From positions 186,001 through 250,000 of the forward strand of contig JAUXRX010000005.1 in the NCBI GenBank assembly GCA_030681645.1: a stretch of DNA of 64,000 nucleotides. The letters are read 5' to 3'. The DNA is from Archangium sp. GTDB taxonomy: Bacteria > Myxococcota > Myxococcia > Myxococcales > Myxococcaceae. Numbering within the stretch: the stretch's first letter is position 1; the number at the start of each line of letters is the position of its first letter. Shown here piece after piece: positions 40,372 to 48,660 of the stretch. Made by a program: the position numbers and the translations under genes. Below the pieces are notes generated by a model. It did not search any database and was not told where the DNA came from. It saw only the letters and a list, made by a program, of their open reading frames with translations.

Positions 40372-40851
40372 TCACTGCGGAGGAGGCATGAACACGGTGT
40401 AGCGGAGCTCCTCGACGTGGCGGAACGCCTCGAGCTGCTCTTCCGTCACCTTCGTGGTCGTCGAGTCGATGCACGTGCGCGCGTACCGCAGCACCGGCTC
40501 ACCGTCTGGCGGCGGCACCACCCCTCGCAGCGCTGCGATGCGCTCCTGCATGTCCTTCACCTGCGCCAGCGCCTCGTCGAGCGTGACCTGCTTGCCCTCG
40601 AGCCGCTTGCCCAGCGCGCAGACGAAGCGCCGGCACCCACCTGGCCGCGCCTCGTAGATGGTGCAGCACTTCCCGTTCAGCTTGCCGCAGGGCAGCCACA
40701 TCACCCCGCGCTTGCTCTTCTCCCCCACTCCGATGCCCAGGCTCACCAGCTCCTGCCGCTCGGACACACTGATCTCCACGTGGCGGAACAGCGTCCCGTC
40801 ACAACACAACCCACACTCCAGGCAGAGCGCCTCGAGGGACATACGCCCCAA
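40372..40851 (-). CDS. YkgJ-family cysteine cluster protein
   Basis: A 159-residue protein with the YkgJ/CxxCxxCC pattern: [10 protein letters not shown] near the N-terminus, [17 protein letters not shown] in the middle, and a later Cys in YARTCIDS. The clustered Cys probably bind zinc or an Fe-S cluster; the function is unknown. ATGs at 40851 and 40842 are both possible starts. Confidence 0.85.
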   Translation of the reverse strand: MGRMSLEALCLECGLCCDGTLFRHVEISVSERQELVSLGIGVGEKSKRGVMWLPCGKLNGKCCTIYEARPGGCRRFVCALGKRLEGKQVTLDEALAQVKDMQERIAALRGVVPPPDGEPVLRYARTCIDSTTTKVTEEQLEAFRHVEELRYTVFMPPPQ

Positions 40852-40943
40852 CGCTGCGACAACCGGAACGACAAGTCCAACTCACACCTTCCAGAAGGAA
40901 GAGGGGTCTTGAAAGGCTCCGGGCCCCATGCGAGCAAGTCGTC

Positions 40944-42710
40944 ATGCCTACCAGCACGACGCTCACCACCAACAAGCATCTCCTCGGTTGGGTCGACGAA
41001 ATGGCGGCCATGTGCCAGCCCGACTCGATCGTCTTCTGTGACGGCACCGAAGACGAGCGCAAGCGCCTCACCGAGCTCGCCGTCAGCAAGGGGATCTTGA
41101 TCCCCCTCAACGCGCAGAAGCACCCCGGCTGCTACCTGCACCGCAGCAACCCCAACGACGTCGCGCGCGTCGAGCACTGCACCTTCATCTGCACGCCCGA
41201 GAAAGACTCGGCCGGCCCCACCAACAACTGGATGGCGCCCGCCGAGGCGTACACGAAGCTCAAGGGGCTGTTCGAAGGCTCGATGAAGGGCCGCACCATG
41301 TACGTGGTGCCCTACGTGATGGGCCCGCTGGGCAGCGAGCACTCGAAGATCGGCATCGAGATCACCGACAGCGTCTACGTCGTCCTCAACATGCAGATCA
41401 TGACGCGCATGGGCAAGGCCGCGCTCGACATGCTCGCCGACAAGGACGACTTCAACCGCGGCCTGCACTGCACCGGCGACGTGAACCCCGACCGCCGCTA
41501 CATCTGCCACTTCCCCCAGGACAACGCGATCTGGTCGTTCGGCTCGGGCTACGGCGGCAACGCGCTGCTGGGCAAGAAGTGCCTCTCGCTGCGCATCGGC
41601 AGCTACCTGGGCAAGTCCGAGGGCTGGCTGGCCGAGCACATGCTCATCCTCGGGGTCGAGGATCCCGACGGCACCAAGACCTACGTCGCCGCCGCGTTCC
41701 CCTCGGCCTGCGGCAAGACCAACTTCGCCATGATGATCCCCCCGCGCCGCTTCGCCGGGTGGCGCGTCTTCACCGTGGGCGACGACATCGCCTGGTTGCG
41801 CGTCGGCGAAGACGGTCGCCTGTGGGCGGTCAACCCCGAGAACGGCTACTTCGGGGTCGCGCCGGGGACCAACATGAAGAGCAACCCCAACGCGATGAAG
41901 ACCATCTCGAAGAACACCATCTTCACCAACGTGGCGGTGACGAAGGACGGGGACGTCTGGTGGGAAGGGCTCGACGGCGAAGTGCCCGACGAGCTCACCG
42001 ACTGGAAGGGCCAGCCCTGGAAGAAGGGCAGCACCGAGAAGGCCGCGCACCCGAACTCGCGCTTCACCGCGCCGGCCTCGAACAACCCCATCCTCTCCAG
42101 CCACGTGAACGATCCGCGGGGCGTGCCGATCAGCGCCATCATCTTCGGCGGGCGCCGCTCGACCACCATTCCCCTGGTGATGCAGAGCTTCAACTGGGCG
42201 CACGGCGTGTACCTGGGCAGCACCATGGCGTCGGAGACCACCGCCGCCGCCACCGGCGCGACCGGCGTGGTGCGCCGCGACCCGATGGCGATGCTGCCCT
42301 TCACCGGCTACAACGTCGCCGACTACTTCCAGCACTGGCTCAACATGCAGCGGCGCGTGCCCTACCCGCCGAAGATCTTCATGGTGAACTGGTTCCGCAA
42401 GAACGCGGCGGGCAAGTTCCTCTGGCCGGGCTACGGCGACAACATGCGGGTGCTCAAGTGGATCCTCGATCGCGCCCACGGCAAGGTCGGCGCGCAGGAG
42501 ACGCTCTTCGGGTGGGTGCCCAAGCAGGGCCACATCGACCTCTCGGGCCTCGACATCCCCCCCGAGACCGTCGACGAGGCCACCAACATCGACGACAACG
42601 AGTGGAAGATCGAGCTTGAGAGCCAGAAGGCGTTCTACGACCAGTTCGGCGAGCGCATGCCCAGGACCCTCGAGCTCATCCGCCAGCAGTTGTTGTCGCG
42701 TCTTTCCTGA
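40944..42710 (+). CDS. pckG: Phosphoenolpyruvate carboxykinase (GTP)
   Basis: A 588-residue enzyme converting oxaloacetate and GTP to phosphoenolpyruvate, GDP and CO2 at the entry to gluconeogenesis. It is of the GTP-dependent class by length and motifs: the P-loop [13 protein letters not shown] at about residue 251 with its active-site Cys, the [18 protein letters not shown] strand, the metal-binding [10 protein letters not shown], and the guanine-binding [19 protein letters not shown] region. Myxobacteria live on amino acids, so this enzyme is central. It stands as a single gene divergent from the YkgJ gene. Confidence 0.95.
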   Translation: MPTSTTLTTNKHLLGWVDEMAAMCQPDSIVFCDGTEDERKRLTELAVSKGILIPLNAQKHPGCYLHRSNPNDVARVEHCTFICTPEKDSAGPTNNWMAPAEAYTKLKGLFEGSMKGRTMYVVPYVMGPLGSEHSKIGIEITDSVYVVLNMQIMTRMGKAALDMLADKDDFNRGLHCTGDVNPDRRYICHFPQDNAIWSFGSGYGGNALLGKKCLSLRIGSYLGKSEGWLAEHMLILGVEDPDGTKTYVAAAFPSACGKTNFAMMIPPRRFAGWRVFTVGDDIAWLRVGEDGRLWAVNPENGYFGVAPGTNMKSNPNAMKTISKNTIFTNVAVTKDGDVWWEGLDGEVPDELTDWKGQPWKKGSTEKAAHPNSRFTAPASNNPILSSHVNDPRGVPISAIIFGGRRSTTIPLVMQSFNWAHGVYLGSTMASETTAAATGATGVVRRDPMAMLPFTGYNVADYFQHWLNMQRRVPYPPKIFMVNWFRKNAAGKFLWPGYGDNMRVLKWILDRAHGKVGAQETLFGWVPKQGHIDLSGLDIPPETVDEATNIDDNEWKIELESQKAFYDQFGERMPRTLELIRQQLLSRLS

Positions 42711-42755
42711 CCAGACTGGCGACCATCCATGGGTGAGCTAGCATCACGGCTCCCC

Positions 42756-43571
42756 ATGAGAAGTCTCGCCATCCTCGCCGTGCTGTCGCTCGCCTCTGCG
42801 GCGTACCCGGCCAATCCGAAGGCCTCGGCCCTCGCGAAGGACGCCGACCGCCTCTACAAGGACAACAAGTACAAGGAGGCCGCCGAGACCCTGCGGCAGG
42901 CCTACGACGCCGACCCCAACGGCCTGTACCTGTACAACATCGCCCGCGCGTACGACCAGGCAGGCGAGCTCGAGCTCAGCCAGGAGTACTACCGCAAGTA
43001 CGTGGCGCTCCCCTCTGACGAGTCGCAGCCCGACCTGGTGAAGAAGGCCAACCTCGCCATGGACCGCATCCGCACCCTGCTGGCGCGCGGCTCGGCCGAC
43101 AAGCGGGTGAACGAGGCCGAGAAGCAGCGCCTGGAAGAAGACGCGCGCAAGGCCGAAGCCCGCGCCGACGCCGAGGCCGCCGAGGCCCGCAAGCAGCGCC
43201 AGGAGTTCGCCGAGAAGGAAAGGCGCCGCAAGGAAGCCGAGAACAAGACGGTCAACGTGCGCAAGCTCGCCGCCTACGGCACCGGCGGCGCGGCCATCGT
43301 GGGCCTGGGCATGGCGCTGGGCTTCGGGGTCGGCTCGAACGCCAACCGCGACGCGTTCCGCAGGGCCGACACCCTGGCGCTCAAGCAGCAGACCGAGGCC
43401 GCCACCCGCACCACCGCGGCCGTGGCCGACGTGAGCCTGATCATCGGCCTCGCGGCGGCGGTGGCCACCGTGATCCTCTACCCGAAGGGCGACGATTCCG
43501 AGAAGGCGGTGAGCGTGGTGGTGGCGCCCATGCCCGGCGGCGCAGCGGCCAGCGTCGGGGTGACCTTCTGA
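42756..43571 (+). CDS. Secreted TPR protein with membrane-anchored C-terminus
   Basis: A 271-residue protein. ATG 42756 starts a signal peptide (MRSLAILAVLSLASAAYPA). Residues 30-110 hold TPR motifs (ADRLYKDNKYKEAAETLRQAYDADP; YLYNIARAYDQAGELELSQEYYRKYVAL), followed by a Glu/Arg/Ala coiled coil (about 115-165) and two hydrophobic segments (GGAAIVGLGMALGFGVG; VSLIIGLAAAVATVILYP). This TPR/coiled-coil/two-helix design is common in Myxococcota periplasmic proteins. The stop overlaps the next start by one base (TGATG). Confidence 0.75.
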   Translation: MRSLAILAVLSLASAAYPANPKASALAKDADRLYKDNKYKEAAETLRQAYDADPNGLYLYNIARAYDQAGELELSQEYYRKYVALPSDESQPDLVKKANLAMDRIRTLLARGSADKRVNEAEKQRLEEDARKAEARADAEAAEARKQRQEFAEKERRRKEAENKTVNVRKLAAYGTGGAAIVGLGMALGFGVGSNANRDAFRRADTLALKQQTEAATRTTAAVADVSLIIGLAAAVATVILYPKGDDSEKAVSVVVAPMPGGAAASVGVTF

Positions 43572-45010
43572 TGCGTCCCTCGACTCCGCTCGGGATGAAC
43601 GGACGGCTCCTCGGCCCCCTCGCGGTACTCGGCGCGCTGGTGAGCTGCAGCTTCACCACCGCCGGCAACTTCGAGGAGTGCAAGAGCGACCGCGACTGCG
43701 GCACCGTGGCAGCGTGCAGCCAGGGCTACTGCCTCAAGCTCCCCGACGGCTGCGTGCGCCAGGAAGCAGGCGGCAGCACCCGGGCCTTCGAGGCTGACGC
43801 CGGCGACCGCATTCCCCTCGCGGCGCTGCTGCCGTTGTCCGACAACGGGGTGGCCGACAACTCCGAGCTGCAGGGCCTCAACGCCATGCGCCTGGCCATC
43901 TCGGAAGTGAACGACCGCAACGGCCTCAAGAACCGCAGCTTCGGGCTGTTCGTCTGCGACACCGGCCGCGTCGAGGAGACGACGCGGTTGCAGACCGCGT
44001 GGATGGTGGAGAACCTGCACGTGCCCGCCATTCTCACCTCGGGCAGCGGGCAGACCCAGCTGGTCGCCAAGCACCCCGTGCGGCTCGACGCCGGCACGAT
44101 GATCATGTCGGCCACCGCCACCAGCCCTTCGCTCATCTCGACCTTCCAGAACGAGCGCAACGTGTGGCGCGTCTCCCCGCCCGACACCCTCCAGGCCAGG
44201 GCGCTGGCCAACCTGATCAAGGCCGACTTCCCCGACGCCGGCGGCGTGCGCGTCGACGTCGTCTTCGAAGACACCGACTACGGCGGCGGCTTCGGCCAGC
44301 CGATGGCCGACAACCTGGTGGCGCTGGGGTTCACCAACACCCGGCGCAAGTTCAAGCCGGGCGACACCAACGAGCAGACCACCGTGATCAACGGCCTGGC
44401 CAACGACGGCCCGCGGGCCACCGTGCTGATCGCCTTCCCAGCCGACGTGCGCGACCTCGTCACGCGCGCGAGGACCTTTCCGGCGCTCACCCGCGCGGGC
44501 GGCCACCGCTGGTACCTCACCGACGCGGTGAAGGACCCCGCGGTGCTGCGCACCGACGACGGCGGCGTGGCGGCGACGATGACCGAGCTCGACCTGGCCA
44601 TCGGCACCGCGCCGGCCCAGGGCGCAGGCGGCGCCTTCGCGGCCTTCCGCGACAGCTTCCGCACCCGCTACGGCCTCGACCCCAACAGCTTCTCGTACAC
44701 CTCGCACAGCTACGACGCGATGTGGCTGGTGATGCTGTCGGCGGCCTTCGCCGAGAGCGCGGGCGGGCTCAGCGGGACCAACCTCGGGCTGGGCATGGGC
44801 AGGCTCAGCACCACCACCGCCCCCACCCCGCTCCGCCTCGACAAGTGGACCGAGCTGTCGAACCAGCTCATTCAGGGGTTGTCGACCAACGTCGAAGGCG
44901 CCTCGGGCGCGCTCGACTTCGACACCGATGCGGGCGTGCCCCTGGCGCCCTACGAGGTGTGGCAGGTGTCGGACGGCGGCATTCGGGTGCTGCGCCTGAC
45001 CAACCCCTGA
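43571..45010 (+). CDS. Leu/Ile/Val-binding-type lipoprotein (periplasmic binding fold I)
   Basis: A roughly 470-residue lipoprotein with the type I periplasmic-binding fold of branched-chain amino acid receptors (IPLAALLPLSDN..ELQGLNAMRLAISEVN...; FLPAILTSGSGQTQLVAK-like core; DVVFEDTDYGGGF). A Cys-rich patch precedes it (CKSDRDCGTVAACSQGYCLKLPDGC), a feature of myxobacterial surface lipoproteins. The lipobox is LVSC. Start is ATG 43571 (through a type A repeat, MRPSTPLG) or ATG 43595 (MNGRLLGPLAVLGALVSC), which lies inside the same repeat. No permease is nearby; a sensory role is possible. Confidence 0.78.
   Translation: MRPSTPLGMNGRLLGPLAVLGALVSCSFTTAGNFEECKSDRDCGTVAACSQGYCLKLPDGCVRQEAGGSTRAFEADAGDRIPLAALLPLSDNGVADNSELQGLNAMRLAISEVNDRNGLKNRSFGLFVCDTGRVEETTRLQTAWMVENLHVPAILTSGSGQTQLVAKHPVRLDAGTMIMSATATSPSLISTFQNERNVWRVSPPDTLQARALANLIKADFPDAGGVRVDVVFEDTDYGGGFGQPMADNLVALGFTNTRRKFKPGDTNEQTTVINGLANDGPRATVLIAFPADVRDLVTRARTFPALTRAGGHRWYLTDAVKDPAVLRTDDGGVAATMTELDLAIGTAPAQGAGGAFAAFRDSFRTRYGLDPNSFSYTSHSYDAMWLVMLSAAFAESAGGLSGTNLGLGMGRLSTTTAPTPLRLDKWTELSNQLIQGLSTNVEGASGALDFDTDAGVPLAPYEVWQVSDGGIRVLRLTNP
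43577..43602 (+). repeat. Type A repeat covering the start of the binding-lipoprotein gene
   Basis: CCCTCGACTCCGCTCGG then GATGAACGG. The G-to-A change in GGATGAACGG makes an ATG (43595), which is one of two candidate start codons. The repeat encodes the N-terminal region of the signal peptide. Confidence 0.85.
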
Positions 45011-45057
45011 CCACCCGGGAGGTAGAGATTTTCGGGCCCCACCGCTATTCGAGCGCG

Positions 45058-45849
45058 ATGTCGCCTTTCGATGTCCTCTGCGCGCCCGAGCGCACCGCCC
45101 CCGGCCGCTTCCGGATCGTCCTCCCCGATGGCTGGAAGCAGGGCCGCGGCCTCTTCGGAGGGCTGGTCACCGCGGTGATGGCGCGCGCGCTCGAGGCCCA
45201 GGCGCCCGGCCGGCCGCTGCGCAGCCTCACCTCGGAGCTCTGCGGGCCCCTGCAGCCGGGCGAGGTGACCCTGGGGGTCGAGACGCTGCGCGAGGGCAAC
45301 GCGGTCACCACCTGCACGGTGCGCCTCGAGCAGGGCGGCGAGGTCCAGGCCCACGGGGTGGGCGTGCTGGGCAAGGCGCGCGTCCTCGATCGCGACGGCG
45401 TGTACCTCGACGTGCCCAGGCGCCCCGACTGGCGCGCGCTGGAGCCGTTGCCCGTCGAGCCGCCGTTCGGCCCCGAGTTCGCCCCCTTCTTCGAGTTCCG
45501 CGCCGATCGCCTTCACCCGCTCTCGGGCGGAAAGGAGCCGGTGACCGAGGGGTGGATTCGCTTGAAGGACCCGGGCGCGACGCGCGACGCGGCGTTCCTC
45601 GCGGGCTGCGTGGACGCGTGGTGGCCCACGCTGTTCACCATCGAGGAAACGGTGCGCCCGATGGCCACCATCGCGTTCACCTTCCAGCCCTTCGTGCGCT
45701 TCGAGGGGCTCGACCCGGCGGCGCCGCTCTTCCACCGGGCGAAGCTCGCCGCCGCGGCCGACGGCTACTGCGTCGAGCTGCGCGAGCTGTGGGGTGAAGA
45801 CGGGCGGCTGCTCGCGCTCAACCAGCAGACGTTCGTGATCATCAAGTAG
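45058..45849 (+). CDS. Acyl-CoA thioesterase-like protein (TesB/4HBT_3 type)
   Basis: A 263-residue protein with two hotdog halves like TesB-type thioesterases: the N-half (WKQGRGLFGGLVTAVMARALEAQAPGRPLRSLTSELCGPLQPGEV) with the glycine-rich GLFGG turn, and the C-half (CVDAWWPTLFTIEETVRPMATIAFTFQPFVRF) with the conserved Asp. These hydrolyse acyl-CoA esters. The start at ATG 45058 gives MSPFDVLCAPERT. Its last 8 bases overlap the convergent gene. Confidence 0.82.
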   Translation: MSPFDVLCAPERTAPGRFRIVLPDGWKQGRGLFGGLVTAVMARALEAQAPGRPLRSLTSELCGPLQPGEVTLGVETLREGNAVTTCTVRLEQGGEVQAHGVGVLGKARVLDRDGVYLDVPRRPDWRALEPLPVEPPFGPEFAPFFEFRADRLHPLSGGKEPVTEGWIRLKDPGATRDAAFLAGCVDAWWPTLFTIEETVRPMATIAFTFQPFVRFEGLDPAAPLFHRAKLAAAADGYCVELRELWGEDGRLLALNQQTFVIIK

Positions 45850-46231
45850 CGCGGCGAGAAGTGATCCACGCGGTGAAGGCCTGCGCCACGTCGTGTTCGT
45901 GCGTCGGCGCGCGGCCCCGCAGGCTCTCGAGCGAGTAGCGGAACACGCAGCCCCCGGGAGCCGCGTCGAAAGAAGCCGAGCCCGACACGCCGTCCTGCAG
46001 GCCGGCCGAGGGCACCCAGCGCACCCGCAGCTGCGCGTCGTCGTACGCGTAGACCAGCGCGTACGAGAGGATGTCGCCGAACTCGTAGCTGACCTCGAGG
46101 GGGCGGCCCTGCTCGTCGCTGCGCACCACCCGGGCCTTCTTCAACCCCGGCAGCCACAGGCGCGCGCTGCGCAGATCGATGAACTCAGCGAAACAGACGG
46201 CGGGGGTCGCGGGGAGCACGGCTTCGAACAT
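45842..46231 (-). CDS. SRPBCC/START-like protein
   Basis: A 129-residue protein (MFEAVLPATPAVCFAEFID) with the SRPBCC/Bet v1-like pattern: helix-grip start, strand-rich middle (LEVSYEFGDILSYALVYAYDDAQLRVRWV) and final helix. Such folds bind lipids or hydrophobic ligands. A GAGG Shine-Dalgarno sequence is placed before ATG 46231. It overlaps the end of the thioesterase gene by 8 bases tail to tail. Confidence 0.68.
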   Translation of the reverse strand: MFEAVLPATPAVCFAEFIDLRSARLWLPGLKKARVVRSDEQGRPLEVSYEFGDILSYALVYAYDDAQLRVRWVPSAGLQDGVSGSASFDAAPGGCVFRYSLESLRGRAPTHEHDVAQAFTAWITSRRAT

Positions 46232-46299
46232 CGGAGCCTCATGGTAACGAAACGTCTCCCCGCGCGCTGTGACGCGTTCGTGACGGCTGCCCGCCCCCC

Positions 46300-46379
46300 C
46301 CGTTCGTCCCGAGCGGAGTCGAGGGATGGGCGCCCAGGCTCGCATGAAGTGGCCCCTCGACTGCGCTCGGGGTGAACGG
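46300..46379. repeat. Complete type A inverted-pair element
   Basis: Left arm 46300-46325 (CCGTTCGTCCCGAGCGG then AGTCGAGGG), spacer ATGGGCGCCCAGGCTCGC then ATGAAGTGG, right arm 46353-46379 (type A sense). The arms are near-perfect inverted repeats, so an 80-base hairpin is possible. The same spacer recurs in the element at 50269-50348. It occupies the divergent region between the START-like and rsuA genes. Confidence 0.88.
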
Positions 46380-46408
46380 CCCGGGCCCGACTCTGCTAGT
46401 CCCACCCG

Positions 46409-47095
46409 GTGCGCCGCCTCGATCAGCTCCTCTCGTCTCTGGGCTACTGCAGCCGCAAGGAAGCGCAGGCGCTGTGCGACGAAGGGCGCGTGCTGGTGGG
46501 CGGCCAGGTGCTCGACGACGCGAGCCGAAGGGTCGACCCGGCCCAGGTGAAGCTCGATGAGCAGCCGCTCGAGTTCCCGGACGGGCTGCTGATCATGCTG
46601 CACAAGCCGGTGGGCCTGGTCTGCTCGCACGACGCGAAGGAAGGCCCGCGCGTCTACGATCTGCTCCCCGAGCGCTGGCAGCAGCGCGACCCGAAGGTGA
46701 CCAGCATCGGCCGCCTCGACAAGGACACCTCGGGGCTCCTGCTCTTCACCGACCAGGGCGCGCTGGTGCAGCGGCTCACCTCGCCGAGGCACCACGTCGA
46801 CAAGGTGTACGTGGCCACGCTCGATCGCGAGCCCACCCCCGCCATGAGCGAGGCCTTCGCCGGCGGGCTCGAGCTGGTGGAAGGCAACGAGCGGGTCAAG
46901 ACGCTGCCTGCAGTGCTTCGTTCGCTCGGCGACCGGCGGGCCGAGGTGACGCTGCGCGAGGGCAAGTACCACCAGGTGCGCCGCATGTTCACCGCGGTGG
47001 GCGCGCAGGTGACGGCGCTCGAGCGCACCCGCTTCGGTGAGTGGTCACTGGGCGATCTCCCTCCCGGTGAGTGGCGGGCGCTGCCGCTCACCTGA
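46409..47095 (+). CDS. rsuA: 16S rRNA pseudouridine synthase, RsuA type
   Basis: A 228-residue enzyme starting at GTG 46409. An S4 RNA-binding domain occupies residues 1-60 (RLDQLLSSLGYCSRKEAQALCDEGRVLVGG), followed by the catalytic domain with motif II IGRLDKDTSGLLLFT, whose Asp is the nucleophile, and the motif III region EGKYHQVRRMF. RsuA makes pseudouridine 516 in 16S rRNA; RluB/RluE relatives differ little, so the exact target is inferred. Confidence 0.9.
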   Translation: MRRLDQLLSSLGYCSRKEAQALCDEGRVLVGGQVLDDASRRVDPAQVKLDEQPLEFPDGLLIMLHKPVGLVCSHDAKEGPRVYDLLPERWQQRDPKVTSIGRLDKDTSGLLLFTDQGALVQRLTSPRHHVDKVYVATLDREPTPAMSEAFAGGLELVEGNERVKTLPAVLRSLGDRRAEVTLREGKYHQVRRMFTAVGAQVTALERTRFGEWSLGDLPPGEWRALPLT

Positions 47096-47102
47096 AGTCC
47101 TC

Positions 47103-47143
47103 GCCCCTCACCCCGGCCCTCTCCCCGCTGCGCAGGGAGAGGG
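47103..47143. terminator. Type B repeat between convergent genes, probable terminator
   Basis: A 41-base type B copy (GCCCCTCACCCCGGCCCTC, then TCCCCGCTGCGCAGGGAGAGGG) 7 bases after the rsuA stop and 7 bases before the end of the convergent AurF-like gene. The CCCTCTCCC/GGGAGAGGG arms form a strong stem; no U-run follows. Confidence 0.6.
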
Positions 47144-47150
47144 AGACAGG

Positions 47151-48245
47151 TCAGTTCACCGGGAGTTCGTCGAACGCCTCGACCACCGAGGTGCCCGGTT
47201 GGTAGCCCTCAGGGAAGAAGCGCAGGTTCCTCTGCATCGACACCAGCAGCGAGAACCACGCGCGCTTCTCTTCCAGCGACAACCCGGCGCGATCGAGCAG
47301 CCGCTGGTTGAACTTCGGCATGAACTCGTTCTTCGCGTGCTCGAGGCCGGTGACGCCGTCGAAGTGCGCGTCGATCAGCTCGCGCAGCGCGTGGCGGGGC
47401 AACCCAGACAGCGCCTTCATCTGCGGCAGGGCGCGGTGCGACATCGCCCGCTCCTGGCCCGTGGTGATGCGATCGCTGAACGTGTAGGTGATGGTGGTGC
47501 GGCGCATCGCCTCGTGCAGGGCCTCGTAGAGGGCGCTCCGGTGCGCCCGGCGCTCGAGCAGCTGGTAGGTGCAGGCGGCCATCATGCGCGAGACGGCCAT
47601 GTGCCGGTTCTCGTCGACGGTGTGCAGCATCGACAGGCGGGTGAGCGGCGTCGCGCCGGGCAGGTCGGCCACGCGCGTCTCGAACGCCTTGCCCATGTGG
47701 TTCACGATGCCGCGGCCCAGGAAGTAGGTGGTGATGAAGTCCGCGCCGAAGGTGTGCACCAGGAACTTCACCGCGGGCCTGCTGACGATCAACGGCCGCA
47801 GCGGCTTGACCGGCATGCGCAGAAAGCCCATCTGGTGGCGCCGCCGCACGGCGTCGAGCACGCGCACGAAGGCGGCGATGTGATCGACCTCCTCGTGCAC
47901 CTCGAGCTTCAGCAGCGCGGAGATCTGCGGATCATCCTGCGCGAGGAAGCCGGCGACCGCGTCGTTGACCAGCACCACGAAGCGCTCCCCGTCGCCGATG
48001 CGGAAGTACATCATCACGTACGTCCAGTGATTGAGCGCGAGCCGCTGCTCCTCGTCGAGGGTGGCCCAATGGGGCGTGTGGTAGCCCAGGCTCATCTCCC
48101 ACGGCGCCAGCGGCGCGTCGGCGATGGCCGCTTCCCACGGGGTCTGGTCGAGGTGGTGACAGAGCTGCTGCCCGTTGGGGTTGGCCAGGCGGCGGGTGGC
48201 GAACGCCCGCAGGCGCGCCAGCTCTTCGACGGCGATGTCACTCAC
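47151..48245 (-). CDS. AurF-like diiron oxygenase
   Basis: A 364-residue, ferritin-like helical protein starting at GTG 48245. The iron ligands of the AurF/PF11583 family are visible: E115-x-H117-E118-x3-H122 (LEVHEEVDHIAAF) and D211-E212-x2-H215 (VDENRHMAVSRM), with a helix LALNHWTYVMMYF at about 69-81 preceding. AurF-type enzymes oxidise aryl-amines or act on fatty acyl substrates; the one here has no biosynthetic neighbours, so the substrate is unknown. It is divergent from a small secreted protein with only 19 bases between starts. Confidence 0.83.
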   Translation of the reverse strand: MSDIAVEELARLRAFATRRLANPNGQQLCHHLDQTPWEAAIADAPLAPWEMSLGYHTPHWATLDEEQRLALNHWTYVMMYFRIGDGERFVVLVNDAVAGFLAQDDPQISALLKLEVHEEVDHIAAFVRVLDAVRRRHQMGFLRMPVKPLRPLIVSRPAVKFLVHTFGADFITTYFLGRGIVNHMGKAFETRVADLPGATPLTRLSMLHTVDENRHMAVSRMMAACTYQLLERRAHRSALYEALHEAMRRTTITYTFSDRITTGQERAMSHRALPQMKALSGLPRHALRELIDAHFDGVTGLEHAKNEFMPKFNQRLLDRAGLSLEEKRAWFSLLVSMQRNLRFFPEGYQPGTSVVEAFDELPVN

Positions 48246-48246
48246 A

Positions 48247-48262
48247 GGTAGGTTGGTCTACC
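48247..48262. promoter_or_regulatory. Short inverted repeat in the 19-base divergent gap
   Basis: GGTAG-GTTGGT-CTACC lies between the two divergent start codons at 48245 and 48265. The gap is too short for two promoters, so promoters must overlap coding sequence, or one start is wrong. The inverted repeat could be an operator. Confidence 0.3.
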
Positions 48263-48264
48263 AG

Positions 48265-48660
48265 ATGTTCACCACGCTCCTCCTGCTCGCCCTCGCTGGA
48301 CCGCTCATCCCCAGCGGAGTCGAGGGACACAGCCAGACCCAGGACGCAGGCCCGGCCGACGGGGGCGTCGACGCCGGCCCGCCCGCCCCGGCCCGCTGGA
48401 AGTGGATCGACGGCGACGGCGGCTGGCTGCTCGACGGCGGATCCACCGACGTCCTCACCGTGCGCGTGGGCGAGACCGCGCGCATCGTCTTCCCCTTCCC
48501 CATCGTGCTGATGCAGTGCGACGAGCCGCTGCTTTCCCTGGGCGCCACCGAAGACACGCTGCTGCTCACCGGCGCGAAGGCCGGCCACACCACGTGTGGC
48601 TTCTGGTTCTACGAGCGCGCGTGGCCGCACCGCTCGATGGACGTCACCGTCTCGAAGTAG
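48265..48660 (+). CDS. Small secreted protein, pilus-formation-N-like
   Basis: A 131-residue secreted protein (MFTTLLLLALAGPLIP). The signal peptide C-region and cleavage area are encoded by a type A repeat (48303-48326, read IPSGVEG). After an Asp/Gly/Pro linker, the mature part (LTVRVGETARIVFPFPIVLMQCDEPLLSLGATEDTLLLTGAKAGHTTCGFWFY) resembles the short beta domain found at the N-terminus of pilus/secretin proteins (PF13629-like). Two cysteines may pair. Family assignment is tentative. Its last 17 bases overlap the convergent kinase gene. Confidence 0.65.
   Translation: MFTTLLLLALAGPLIPSGVEGHSQTQDAGPADGGVDAGPPAPARWKWIDGDGGWLLDGGSTDVLTVRVGETARIVFPFPIVLMQCDEPLLSLGATEDTLLLTGAKAGHTTCGFWFYERAWPHRSMDVTVSK
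48303..48326. repeat. Type A repeat within a signal peptide
   Basis: GCTCATCCCCAGCGG then AGTCGAGGG is an antisense type A copy lacking its first bases, translated as LIPSGVEG at the end of the signal peptide. Confidence 0.75.

Noticed and set aside
46232..46972. Upstream extension of the START-like protein over rsuA
   Set aside because: It runs through a type A repeat and antisense to the S4/pseudouridine synthase gene; ATG 46231 has a ribosome site.
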